From: Rhizobiaceae bacterium
Lineage (GTDB): Bacteria > Pseudomonadota > Alphaproteobacteria > Rhizobiales > Rhizobiaceae
Length of the DNA stretch: 64,000 nucleotides
Reading direction: 5' to 3'
Assembly: GCA_025698895.1 (NCBI GenBank)
Contig: JAILWO010000002.1
Coordinates: 1,302,001-1,366,000, forward strand
Part shown: positions 52,120-59,989 of the stretch, in pieces
How positions within the stretch are numbered: the first letter of the stretch is position 1
How the letters are laid out: each line of letters opens with the position of its first letter
The notes under the pieces: model-generated
The model's input: the letters and a program-made list of their open reading frames with translations, nothing else
Told to the model about the DNA's origin: nothing
Database searches by the model: none
Translations under genes and position numbers: made by a program

Positions 52120-53064
52120 TCAGGCGGCGAGGTTGAGCAGCCCGGCCGCGTTCTGTCCGGTGATCTTCCTGATGTCGGCCTTGGATACCTGGTGGTCGAG
52201 CAGATCCGACACGATCATCCGGTAGCCGTGAACAGGCTTCGGGGCCTGAGTGAGCCCGAGGTCCGAACCGAGAATGGTTCGGTCGACGCCGGCCACCTCC
52301 ATGAGGTGGATCAGATCCTCCGTATCGTGCTGCTTGGCGCGTCCGGGAATGAACATGCAGATCGAGTGCTCCATATAGGCGCCGAGTTCCACCAGCCCGC
52401 GGATGTCGTCGTCCGTGCAGCCGATGATGTATGTCGGATGGTTGACCATCATCTTCCTGACGCCGCGTCTGGCCGCTTCCTCGAAAAGCACGAAGAGTTC
52501 GCTGACATGCAGGTGCCCGCCGGCAAGGATGATGTCGCCTTCCGCGATCAGGTCGCAAATCTGCTTGGCTTCGTCGATCAGCTTGCCATTGGCATCGAGC
52601 ACCATCAGTGGAATCGGCGGCAGCATCGGCTTGGCTGTCTTGGGAAAGCTTTTCGAGGCATAGGCTTCGATGTGGTTCCTGGCGGCGAAGGTCGGGAACC
52701 AGACGATCTTGCCGCCGAGCTTGATGTTGTGATCGACGGCGTGCGGATTGATGCCGCCCGACGCGCTGTTGAGCGCGACGCCTGAAAAGAGCTCGACCCT
52801 GGAATCGGGGTAAATGTCCTTCAGCACCGAGCAGTGCGGCATGCCGACATAATAGTGGTCCTTGTAGAGCAGGGCCTTGAAGCCTGCTTCCTCGGCCATG
52901 CGGAATGCTTCGGTATGGTTGAGGATGCGCGGCATCGCCGCCGGCCCGGAATGGCAGTGGAGGTCGACCGCGCCGACCAGCAGTTCAGCGACTTCCGCCG
53001 CACGGGAAGCCTCCATCTCCGGCATCGGCACGATGGTTGGATAATCGGTGTTCTCCTGGGCCAT
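52120..53064 (-). CDS. DUF6282 family protein (amidohydrolase/PHP-like)
   Basis: A 314-residue protein. AVDLHCHSGPAAMPRIL (32-48) contains an HxH metal-type motif in a first beta-strand; KDHYYVGMPHCS (69-80), the LNSASGGINPHAVD segment and the final GSDLGL (about 272-277) are consistent with a metal-dependent TIM-barrel hydrolase, although no activity is known for the family. HVSELFVLFEEAARRGVRKM and NHPTY supply further likely ligands. It begins 29 bp after the HpaI-type aldolase stop and belongs to the same run as the TRAP transporter. A lactonase, amidase or decarboxylase role is possible. Confidence 0.8.
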   Translation of the reverse strand: MAQENTDYPTIVPMPEMEASRAAEVAELLVGAVDLHCHSGPAAMPRILNHTEAFRMAEEAGFKALLYKDHYYVGMPHCSVLKDIYPDSRVELFSGVALNSASGGINPHAVDHNIKLGGKIVWFPTFAARNHIEAYASKSFPKTAKPMLPPIPLMVLDANGKLIDEAKQICDLIAEGDIILAGGHLHVSELFVLFEEAARRGVRKMMVNHPTYIIGCTDDDIRGLVELGAYMEHSICMFIPGRAKQHDTEDLIHLMEVAGVDRTILGSDLGLTQAPKPVHGYRMIVSDLLDHQVSKADIRKITGQNAAGLLNLAA

Positions 53065-53093
53065 TGTTCTCGTCCTCGTCCTGTTGTGATTGT

Positions 53094-53870
53094 TCAGGCC
53101 GTGGCCACGGCGGCGATGTCGCCATAGGCCCGGCTTGCCGCCTGGCGCATGAAGCCCTGGTCGGAGGCCACGATGAAGGCCGTCGCGCCCATGTCGCGGA
53201 AGCGCCTCGCATCGTCGGCCGCGGCGACCATGACGCAGACCGGCTTGCCGGCCTTCTTCGCCGCGGCCATGATCTTTTCGCAGGCGGCCATGATCTCGGG
53301 AGCATCCATGCCACTGGTGCCGAGCGCGACGGTCAGGTCGCCGCGGCCGATGAACACGCCGTCTAGCCCGTCGACCCCGATGATGCCCTCGAGATCGTCC
53401 AGCGCTTCCGGGTCCTCGATCATGGCGATGAAGGTGACGCCCTCATCGCTAGCCTGGACATGGTCCCATATGCCGACCGCCCCAAACCCGCCGGCCCGCG
53501 TCGTGTTGGAGAATCCACGCCTGCCGCCGCGGTAGCGGCACGCGGCCGCGATCTCGCGCGCCTTCGCGGCTGTACTGACATGCGGCACCAGCACTCCGGA
53601 GGCGCCGTCGTCGAGCACGGACAGGATCCTGGAGGGCGACGGCTCCGCGACGCGAACGATACCGGCAGTCCCCGATGCGCGCGCGGCCAGCAGCCCGCCG
53701 TCGATCGCGACCCGGTCCCACGGGGCGTGCTCCTCATCGATCACCACGAACTCGAAGCCCACCGCGCCGAGGATCTCGATCGGATGCGTGGCGGGTGTCT
53801 TGATGAAGGTACCAACCAGGTGATCGCCATCAAGGAACCGCTGTCGGAAAGGTCGGGCGTTGTCGGGCAT
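53094..53870 (-). CDS. HpcH/HpaI aldolase, class II pyruvate aldolase
   Basis: A 258-residue TIM-barrel aldolase that cleaves 2-keto-3-deoxy or 2-keto-4-hydroxy acids to pyruvate and an aldehyde. Residues matching the HpaI active site: Asp45 and His48 (IDEEHAPWD), Arg73 (IVRVAE), metal ligands Glu152 (MIEDPE) and Asp178 (GRGDL), all present. The arm SNTTRAGGFG differs from the RASRWG text of HpaI and may set specificity. ATG 53870 is chosen because GGAGAATATCGA precedes it. It starts 26 bp after dctM. Confidence 0.92.
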   Translation of the reverse strand: MPDNARPFRQRFLDGDHLVGTFIKTPATHPIEILGAVGFEFVVIDEEHAPWDRVAIDGGLLAARASGTAGIVRVAEPSPSRILSVLDDGASGVLVPHVSTAAKAREIAAACRYRGGRRGFSNTTRAGGFGAVGIWDHVQASDEGVTFIAMIEDPEALDDLEGIIGVDGLDGVFIGRGDLTVALGTSGMDAPEIMAACEKIMAAAKKAGKPVCVMVAAADDARRFRDMGATAFIVASDQGFMRQAASRAYGDIAAVATA

Positions 53871-53896
53871 TCGATATTCTCCGGGGATTTCCGATG

Positions 53897-55177
53897 TCAG
53901 CGAACCGGCACCATTGCGTGCGGGAGGAAGAGCGAGACTGCCGGCACCGTCGCGACGAGCAGGAGCACGAACAGGCAGATGCCGATCAGGGGCATTGCCT
54001 CCTTGCTGACGGGTATCAGGCGTTCTCCCGAAGCGGCGCAGACGATGAAAAGCAGTATGCCGACCGGCGGGGTCGCCATGCCGATGACCACGTTCAGCAC
54101 CACCATGACGCCGAACTGGACTGGATCCATGCCGATGATGCCCGCGAACTGGAGCAGGATGGGCATGGTCAGGATCAGGATCGAGATCGGCTCCAAAAAC
54201 ATGCCGAGCACGAGCAGGACAAGGTTGAGCAGCAGCAGCACGACGACCGGATCGTCGCTGATTTCCAGCACGGCCGAAGCAATCGTGACAGGCACCTGCT
54301 CGAGCGTGAAAACGAAGGCGACGATGCTGGCCATCGCGGTGATGAACAGGATCGACGACGACACCAGCGTGGTGGCGATCAGGGCATCCCAGACCCGCGA
54401 AAGCGTCAGGTCGCGATAGGCGAAACCGACCATCAGCGCATAGACGACCGCGACCGCGGCCGCTTCGGTCGGCGTGAAGATGCCGGCCTTGATGCCGACG
54501 ACGATGATCAGCGGCAGGACCAGCGCGGGAAGTGTCCGTATCGTGGCGGCGCGACGTTCCGCCCATCCCATCTTCGGTGTCACCGGAAAGCCGTCGCGGC
54601 GCGCGCGCCACCCAGCGTAGATCAGGAGCGACACCGCCAGCAGGATGCCCGGAAGGACGCCGGCTATGAAGAGCTGGCCGATCGACGTGCCCGACAGGAC
54701 CCCGTAGATGATCATGGTGATCGAGGGCGGGATGATCGGCCCCATGATGGAACTGACGCCGACCAGGGCGGCCGCGTAGGGTGCGGGGATGCCCTGCTTG
54801 CGCATGGCGGGGATGAGGATAGACCCAAGCGCGGAGGCCTCCGCCGTCGCGCTGCCCGATATGCCGGCGAAGAACCCCGACGATATCACCGTGACCGACG
54901 ACATCCCGCCGGGACGGTGCCCGACCATCGCGCGCGCGAATGTGACGATGCGGTTGGTGATGCCGCCGACATTCATCAGCATGCCCGCCAGCAGGAAGAG
55001 CGGGATCGTCAACAGGATGAACTGGTCGACGCCAGCCATCATACGCTGCGGCAGGGCCAGTATGATCCCGCCATTGCCGCTCAGATAGAGGTAGAACATG
55101 CCGCCGACCCCCAGCGCGAGCGCGATCGGGACGCCAGTGGCCAGAAGAAGGAAGAAGGTGCCGAAGAACGCGCCCAT
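53897..55177 (-). CDS. TRAP transporter large permease (DctM type)
   Basis: A 426-residue membrane protein with about twelve helices, the large permease of a tripartite ATP-independent periplasmic transporter. Characteristic segments: TVISSGFFAGISGSATAEASALGSILIPAM (from residue about 93, in two pieces) and GVSSIMGPIIPPSITMIIYG, plus TPTEAAAVAVVYALMVG later. It starts 3 bp after dctQ and is followed by the aldolase after 26 bp. Confidence 0.94.
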   Translation of the reverse strand: MGAFFGTFFLLLATGVPIALALGVGGMFYLYLSGNGGIILALPQRMMAGVDQFILLTIPLFLLAGMLMNVGGITNRIVTFARAMVGHRPGGMSSVTVISSGFFAGISGSATAEASALGSILIPAMRKQGIPAPYAAALVGVSSIMGPIIPPSITMIIYGVLSGTSIGQLFIAGVLPGILLAVSLLIYAGWRARRDGFPVTPKMGWAERRAATIRTLPALVLPLIIVVGIKAGIFTPTEAAAVAVVYALMVGFAYRDLTLSRVWDALIATTLVSSSILFITAMASIVAFVFTLEQVPVTIASAVLEISDDPVVVLLLLNLVLLVLGMFLEPISILILTMPILLQFAGIIGMDPVQFGVMVVLNVVIGMATPPVGILLFIVCAASGERLIPVSKEAMPLIGICLFVLLLVATVPAVSLFLPHAMVPVR

Positions 55178-55180
55178 CCA

Positions 55181-55768
55181 TCAGACCTTCGGCAGGTCCA
55201 TGCCCTGCGCCGGCGCCCGACCGGCCAGGAGTTCGCGCGCGTCGACAATGAGCGAGCCGATCATGTGGAGAGCCAGGAGGCCGCAACCGACGGCGACGGA
55301 GACATACACGTAGAAGATGGACAGCCCGACACCATGCCCCAGCAGGGACATGGCGATGAAGTCGACGGCCGGCACGACCTGTCCGGAGAATCGCGTCGAG
55401 TAAAGCCACCCGTTCACCGTCATCAGGTAAAGGAAGACGAGGATCGGGATCGTGACCAGAAATTTCAGTACGAAACGCGCCGTCGGCCGGAGCAGGGCAG
55501 GGACGATGTCGACCGCGACAAGCTCGCCGCGGTGGTAGGCCATACCGATGAAAAGGAAGGTCTGCCAGATCAGCAGATAGCGGCACAATTCCTCCGCCCA
55601 GATCAGGGAGGCATTGAAGATGTAGCGCGCGATGACCTGCGCCACCATGACGCCGAGGATCACCAGCATCGACGTCCCGGCCAGGAAACGGATCGCGGAA
55701 AAGTACCATCCGATCGGACCGCTGGTGCGCGGCGTGGCTTCGGCGTCAACCTTCATCTGACTCTTCAT
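55181..55768 (-). CDS. TRAP transporter small permease (DctQ type)
   Basis: A 195-residue protein with four membrane helices. NASLIWAEELCRYLLIWQTF (about 52-71) is the DctQ signature, and FIGMAYHRGELVAVDIV follows. It precedes dctM by 3 bp. ATG 55768 is chosen with GAGG just upstream; ATG 55756 is a second in-frame option. The 66-bp gap from dctP holds a strong hairpin. Confidence 0.92.
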   Translation of the reverse strand: MKSQMKVDAEATPRTSGPIGWYFSAIRFLAGTSMLVILGVMVAQVIARYIFNASLIWAEELCRYLLIWQTFLFIGMAYHRGELVAVDIVPALLRPTARFVLKFLVTIPILVFLYLMTVNGWLYSTRFSGQVVPAVDFIAMSLLGHGVGLSIFYVYVSVAVGCGLLALHMIGSLIVDARELLAGRAPAQGMDLPKV

Positions 55769-55788
55769 GCCTCGGAGACGGCGCGGCC

Positions 55789-55816
55789 GGGCGCGGGTGC
55801 TACAGCACCCACGCCC
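55789..55816 (-). promoter_or_regulatory. Hairpin between dctP and dctQ
   Basis: Read on the minus strand, GGGCGTGGGTGCT and AGCACCCGCGCCC form a 13-base stem with one T-G pair and a two-base loop. It lies 18 bp past the dctP stop and has no T-run. A stable stem here would protect the binding-protein message and allow it to exceed permease levels, the usual stoichiometry in binding-protein operons. Confidence 0.65.
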
Positions 55817-55834
55817 GATAGCGGATGGACAGGG

Positions 55835-56833
55835 TCAGGCGAGCGCTCGCGCCTGTTCGACGAACTCCGCCACCAGCGGTGCGTCCTTGCTCCACTGCGC
55901 GACGATGGGTTCGACGGTTTTCTGCATCTCGGCCAGATTTTCGAGTTCGTAAATCTCGACACCCTTTTCCTGCAGGTCCGCGCGGCCGTCATTGTCCTGG
56001 TTCTTGGTGTAATCGAGCGTGGGGGCGATGGAATCGCGGCCGGCCTGCCGCAGCGCCTGCTGAACCTCTTCGGGCAACCCGTCGAAGAAGGCCTTGTTGA
56101 TGGCGATCACGTTGTGCCACGGGTAGTGGCCGGTCAGCGTGAAGTTCTTGCCGACCTCCCACAGATTCTCGCCCAGCATGGAGGAGACATTGATCTCGAC
56201 CGCGTCGATGACACCCGTCTCCAACGCGCCATAGACCTCGCCATATGGCAGGCCGACGGGAGAGGTGCCAACGGCTTCCCAGATCGCCTTGTGAAGCGGA
56301 ACCGGCAAGATGCGCGTCTTGAGCCCGGCGAAATCCGGCACGCTTTTGACGGCCTTGGTCGCGCACAGGAAATGGCGCTGGCCGATATCGGTCGTCTGGA
56401 GGCCGACCAGCCCGGCAGGCGCAAGATCATCGAGCAGCTTCTGGCCGACATCGCTGGTGGCGACGCGCGAGAAGTGGTCGTAGTCGTTGATCAGGAAAGG
56501 CAACTGGTAGGCGTCGAGCCCGTTGCGGCCAGTGACGGAAGGAAACAGCACACCGGAGCAGCCGCACAATTCATTGGTGCCGGCGATCGCCGATTCGAGA
56601 TTCTGGCGATCCTCGCCGAGCTGCCTGTTCGGGAAGATGGTCAGGTCGGTCGCACCCGGAAGCAATTCCTCCAGCGCCTTCTTGAATTCTACGGCGGCGA
56701 TGTGCCCGGGATGAATTTCGTTGGCGGCATGCGCGAGGCGCATCTTGATCGGCTCGGCGCGCGCGATGGCCGGCATGGCCAGCGCCGAAGCGGCGGCGGC
56801 CGAATATTTCAGCAGGGTCCTACGTGTTAGCAT
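55835..56833 (-). CDS. TRAP transporter substrate-binding protein (DctP type)
   Basis: A 332-residue periplasmic binding protein. MLTRRTLLKYSAAAASALAM is a Tat-like signal with RRTLLK (4-9), cut after about ARA. KMRLAHAANEIHPGHIAAVEF is the first beta-alpha unit; the FAGLKTRILPVPLHKAIWEAVG segment (about 168-189) carries the conserved carboxylate-binding Arg in LKTRILP. This indicates a carboxylic-acid ligand. It is the first gene of the dctPQM-aldolase-DUF6282 unit and is divergent from the cupin-like gene. Confidence 0.94.
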   Translation of the reverse strand: MLTRRTLLKYSAAAASALAMPAIARAEPIKMRLAHAANEIHPGHIAAVEFKKALEELLPGATDLTIFPNRQLGEDRQNLESAIAGTNELCGCSGVLFPSVTGRNGLDAYQLPFLINDYDHFSRVATSDVGQKLLDDLAPAGLVGLQTTDIGQRHFLCATKAVKSVPDFAGLKTRILPVPLHKAIWEAVGTSPVGLPYGEVYGALETGVIDAVEINVSSMLGENLWEVGKNFTLTGHYPWHNVIAINKAFFDGLPEEVQQALRQAGRDSIAPTLDYTKNQDNDGRADLQEKGVEIYELENLAEMQKTVEPIVAQWSKDAPLVAEFVEQARALA

Positions 56834-56858
56834 GACGCTTCCTCCGTTTCGTTATGCA

Positions 56859-56869
56859 GAACATCGTTC
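56859..56869. promoter_or_regulatory. Candidate operator upstream of dctP
   Basis: GAAC-atc-GTTC, a perfect inverted repeat 26 bp before the dctP start. It shares GAAC/GTTC half-sites with the larger repeat at 56989-57007, so the same regulator may bind both; the IclR-family protein at 58100 is the obvious candidate. Confidence 0.4.
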
Positions 56870-56947
56870 CAACAATAATTCATCGGGCGCCAAAGCCTGT
56901 CAAGCGGCGTGTGGCCTGGCTCCGTGCCGGCCTCAGCGTGGTATCTC

Positions 56948-57007
56948 TTGACATCCGATCATCGTCGGTGAGTTATAAATGAAGTATTTGTTCCATTGTG
57001 GAGAACA
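56948..57007 (+). promoter_or_regulatory. Likely promoter and operator of the cupin-like gene
   Basis: TTGACA (56948-56953) and GTTATA (56972-56977) are 18 bp apart. Downstream, TGTTC (56989-56993) and GAACA (57003-57007) form a perfect inverted repeat with a nine-base spacer, near the expected transcription start. GGGAGAG at 57030-57036 is the ribosome-binding site. Assigned by eye. Confidence 0.5.
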
Positions 57008-57045
57008 CACTTTACGATGGAGGTTTCAAGGGAGAGATTTGCGCC

Positions 57046-57948
57046 ATGTATGACAGCAGCGATCCACGGTCCCGGATGGCGTCGGGCGCGGCGAAGCCGG
57101 TATCCGGGTTCTTCACGCCGGCGGAGTATGGCCGCTACTACGAGGAGCAGCCCCGACGGACGGATGGTGCCCGCACCTGGTTCTCCCGCGGCCAGAATTT
57201 CCTGGTCGCCTATTCGCAAGCCGATGCGGGCGCGGTTTTCGAACGCCAGGGCCAGGTCGACGAATATGTGCTGCTCTTGCCCGACCGCGATCATGGCGCG
57301 GTGATTGACGCGCCCGAGGGGCGTACCGAAGTGGATGGCTTCTCGCTCGTCATCCTGCCGCCGGGCAACACGCGTATTACCCTGCCGACCGGCGGCCGCG
57401 CCGCGCGCATCTTCTCCACGAGGTCGCCTGATCTGGTCGCGATGTGCTCGAATGCGACGTCCTTCTCCGACGAGCACCCCCGGATTCCGCCGTTCAGGCC
57501 GTGGCCCGCACCGCCAGACGGCTACAAGGTGCGTGCCTACAGCCTCGACATCCCGAAGGAGGAGGGGCGGTTTGGCCGCATCTTCCGCTGCACGACGCTG
57601 ATGGTGAACTACCTCGATCCACAATACGGTCCGCGCGACATCGCCAAGCTGTCGCCGCACCACCACGACGATTTCGAGCAGGGTTCGCTGGCGCTTGACG
57701 GGGCCTTCACCCATCACATCCGCTGGCCATGGACCACGGACCTGAACGCCTGGCGCGAGGACGAGCATGCCTATTGCAAGGCACCGTCCCTCACCGTGAT
57801 CCCGCCGCCGTCGATCCATACGTCGCGCGGTATGGACGAGGGTTTGAACCAGCTCGTCGACATCTTTTCGCCGCCGCGTTTCGACTTTTCGAAGCAGCCC
57901 GGCTGGGTTCTGAACGCCGACGAGTACCCGATGCCGCCGGAGCAGTGA
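57046..57948 (+). CDS. Uncharacterised cupin-like protein next to TRAP/aldolase genes
   Basis: A 300-residue, beta-rich protein without membrane segments or a signal. The second half has KLSPHHHDDFEQGSLALDGAF (about 202-222, in parts), where His206, His207, Asp208/Asp209 and Glu211 form a plausible metal site in a cupin barrel, then a later His in PPPSIHTSRGM and the ending LNADEYPMPPEQ. The first half repeats a barrel-like pattern (YVLLLPDRDH, then GFSLVILPPGNT), suggesting a bicupin. I do not recognise a named family. It is divergent from dctP and upstream of the IclR gene. An isomerase, oxygenase or lyase on the transported acid is possible. Confidence 0.8.
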   Translation: MYDSSDPRSRMASGAAKPVSGFFTPAEYGRYYEEQPRRTDGARTWFSRGQNFLVAYSQADAGAVFERQGQVDEYVLLLPDRDHGAVIDAPEGRTEVDGFSLVILPPGNTRITLPTGGRAARIFSTRSPDLVAMCSNATSFSDEHPRIPPFRPWPAPPDGYKVRAYSLDIPKEEGRFGRIFRCTTLMVNYLDPQYGPRDIAKLSPHHHDDFEQGSLALDGAFTHHIRWPWTTDLNAWREDEHAYCKAPSLTVIPPPSIHTSRGMDEGLNQLVDIFSPPRFDFSKQPGWVLNADEYPMPPEQ

Positions 57949-58099
57949 TGCGGGTTCAGCAGCAGGTCATCTTGCCGGCGGATGGCGATCGCGTCGGGAG
58001 AGGGCCGTACTTGCCGCTGCATGGAAGACGGCATAACTGGCGAGACTGTCGACAGACACGCGGGCGGCCGCCATGCCGGCGGTCAGGAGGTTAGGAGTG

Positions 58100-58894
58100 A
58101 TGGCGGAAACCGATGTGGATACCGGGTCATCCCGAACCGGTGGCGTGCAGGCGGTCGTCTTCGCGCTCAACATTCTCGAATATATCGCCCAGTGCCAGAC
58201 TTCGGTCGGCGTGACGGAACTGGCACGTGCGTTCGATACCACCAAGAGCCGCATCCACCGGCATCTGCAGACGCTCGTGTCGGCCGGCTATTTGCTGCGC
58301 AACGCCGAGAGTGAGCGCTATGTGATCAGCGCCAGGCTGATGGCGCTCGGTCACGCCGTTTCCGAGAGCTTCGAACTTGCCTCCGCGGCGCGCCAGATCG
58401 CGCGCGACCTCAGGGACAAACTCGGCCATGCAGTCGTCATCAGCCAGCCCGAGAAGGACGGCAATCGTATCCTTCTCCTCATACCCAGCCGCTCCAACAT
58501 CGACATCAGCGTGAAGCCCGGCTCGATTCTGCCGTTTCCATCCAGCGCCCAAGGCAAGATCACGCTGGCTTTCGGGGATTCGATGCTGTTGCCGCGCTTG
58601 CTGAGCGCCGGCATCGAGAGATCTACCCCCTATACGATAACAGACCCCGAGAAACTCAAGACCGAGATCGAGGAGATACGCAAGCGTGGCTGGGCGGTTG
58701 CTCCGAACGAGGCGATGGTCGGCCTGAACGCCTTGGCGGCGCCGATAATGGACGCGCTTGGCCAGTATGTGGGAGCCATCGCACTGAACGATTCGGTCCA
58801 GTACATAGGCCACACGCCGACCACCGAACAGGTCGAGCATGTCATCGCCGCGGCCGACGAGATTTCGCGCAATCTCGGCTACAGGCCGAAATAG
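58100..58894 (+). CDS. IclR family transcriptional regulator
   Basis: A 264-residue regulator. N-terminal winged HTH: VFALNILEYIAQCQTSVGVTELARAF (about 20-45, in parts) and TTKSRIHRHLQTLVSAGYL; the C-terminal effector domain holds LPFPSSAQGKITLAF and RGWAVAPNEAMVGLNALAAPI, typical of IclR. Such proteins sense small carboxylic acids or aromatics. It is downstream of the cupin-like gene (151 bp) in the same orientation. GGAGG at 58086-58090 precedes ATG 58100. It probably controls the divergent TRAP/cupin genes. Confidence 0.93.
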   Translation: MAETDVDTGSSRTGGVQAVVFALNILEYIAQCQTSVGVTELARAFDTTKSRIHRHLQTLVSAGYLLRNAESERYVISARLMALGHAVSESFELASAARQIARDLRDKLGHAVVISQPEKDGNRILLLIPSRSNIDISVKPGSILPFPSSAQGKITLAFGDSMLLPRLLSAGIERSTPYTITDPEKLKTEIEEIRKRGWAVAPNEAMVGLNALAAPIMDALGQYVGAIALNDSVQYIGHTPTTEQVEHVIAAADEISRNLGYRPK

Positions 58895-59069
58895 CGGCCC
58901 TGAAGAAGGCGCTTGAGCAGAAAGGCATAAGCTACCGATTTCACGGAAAACAAACAGGAGAGGGGACCGGGCGGAGGTCCTCTTTCGCCTTCTGCTTGGC
59001 GACAGCCGGCAACCGCGTCTTTCGGGTCAGCCACCGGAGACCGCACGCCCGGGCTCGGTTGCGTTTCCG

Positions 59070-59795
59070 TCATGGCTTCAGGTCCATCTCGAAGCGGATG
59101 TAGTCGCCGCGATAGGTCGCTTCGGCGAGATAGAGAACGGACCCGTCGGGATTGTTGAAAACGCGGCGGACCTCTCCGACGGGCGAGTTCACCGGCACCT
59201 CGAGGTCCCGCGCGATCTCCAGATCGGCCGTGGCTATGTGTAGCGTCTGGCGGGCGCGGGCGATCTTCACGCCCGGCAAGGAGGCAAGGAGCGGAATGGC
59301 CACCTCCCGCCGGAACCGGTCCGGCGCGATCGCGAAGACGCGGTCGTCTATGTAGAGCGAGACGACGCAATAGCGCTCTCCGGCGCGTGAATGGACACGG
59401 CGCAATCGGTGGTAGCCGGGAGCGGGCGGTCCGTCCTGCTCGAGCAACAGCGGGGTGTCCCGCGTCTCCACGATGTGCGACAGGTCCGGCGTGTCGCCAC
59501 GATACATGGCCACAAGATCGTCCAGTGAGGAATGGACCAGAAGCCGGCGTTCCCGCGACGGCTCGGCGGTGACGAAGGTCCCGCGACCGCGCTGCGGCAA
59601 CAGCAGGCCCTCCTGCGCCAGCAACTGTATCGCCTGGCGCACGGTGACCCGCGCGACCTCGAATTCCTCCATCAGCTTTTCGATCGTGGGAACAGCCTCG
59701 CCGCGCGGCCAAACGCCCCTTGCGATGCGCTGGCGCATGAGATCGGCGATCTGCACGTAGAGCGGGATTGGAACCCTGTCGAAGACCGTCGCCAT
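59070..59795 (-). CDS. GntR family transcriptional regulator (HutC/UTRA subfamily)
   Basis: A 241-residue regulator. The winged HTH spans PIPLYVQIADLMRQRIARGVWPRGEAVPT (about 10-38, in parts) and VARVTVRQAIQLLAQEGLL; the C-terminal UTRA domain has RRVHSRAGERYCVVSLYIDD and GSVLYLAEATYRGDYIRFEM. UTRA domains sense sugars, amino sugars or histidine-pathway metabolites. It is divergent from the adjacent carbohydrate-type ABC importer, which it probably regulates. ATG 59795 is chosen; a TTG lies one codon upstream. Confidence 0.93.
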   Translation of the reverse strand: MATVFDRVPIPLYVQIADLMRQRIARGVWPRGEAVPTIEKLMEEFEVARVTVRQAIQLLAQEGLLLPQRGRGTFVTAEPSRERRLLVHSSLDDLVAMYRGDTPDLSHIVETRDTPLLLEQDGPPAPGYHRLRRVHSRAGERYCVVSLYIDDRVFAIAPDRFRREVAIPLLASLPGVKIARARQTLHIATADLEIARDLEVPVNSPVGEVRRVFNNPDGSVLYLAEATYRGDYIRFEMDLKP

Positions 59796-59812
59796 CAACC
59801 GAAATTTGCCCC

Positions 59813-59842
59813 TTGCATTAAATGTCCTAAAGTTAGTATGTT
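59813..59842 (+). promoter_or_regulatory. Likely promoter of the ABC importer with small palindrome
   Basis: TTGCAT (59813-59818) and TATGTT (59837-59842) are 18 bp apart in the only AT-rich stretch of the region. CTAA-AG-TTAG (59827-59836), a perfect inverted repeat, sits in the spacer and is a possible GntR-type operator serving both directions. Confidence 0.35.
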
Positions 59843-59989
59843 TGGGATGTTAAGCCAAGGCCTTTCTTACCACGGGCGCGGGAGCGGATCAGGCTTTTTT
59901 GCGAGGCGAGCGCACCCGCAAGCACCATCCAGCGTCCGTGGCGAACCGAGCGGCAGGACGCGGCCATCGCGCACAGGGAGGAGTTCAAC

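Noticed and set aside
53094-55709. Apparent fusion of a long N-terminal region with the aldolase in one minus-strand frame
   Set aside because: The aldolase has its own start and ribosome-binding site at 53870; the upstream part of the frame is a shadow of dctM and dctQ.
53894-56830. 978-codon open frame antisense to the whole TRAP transporter
   Set aside because: His/Asp/Arg/Gln-rich translation typical of the complement of transporter genes; the minus-strand genes are certain.
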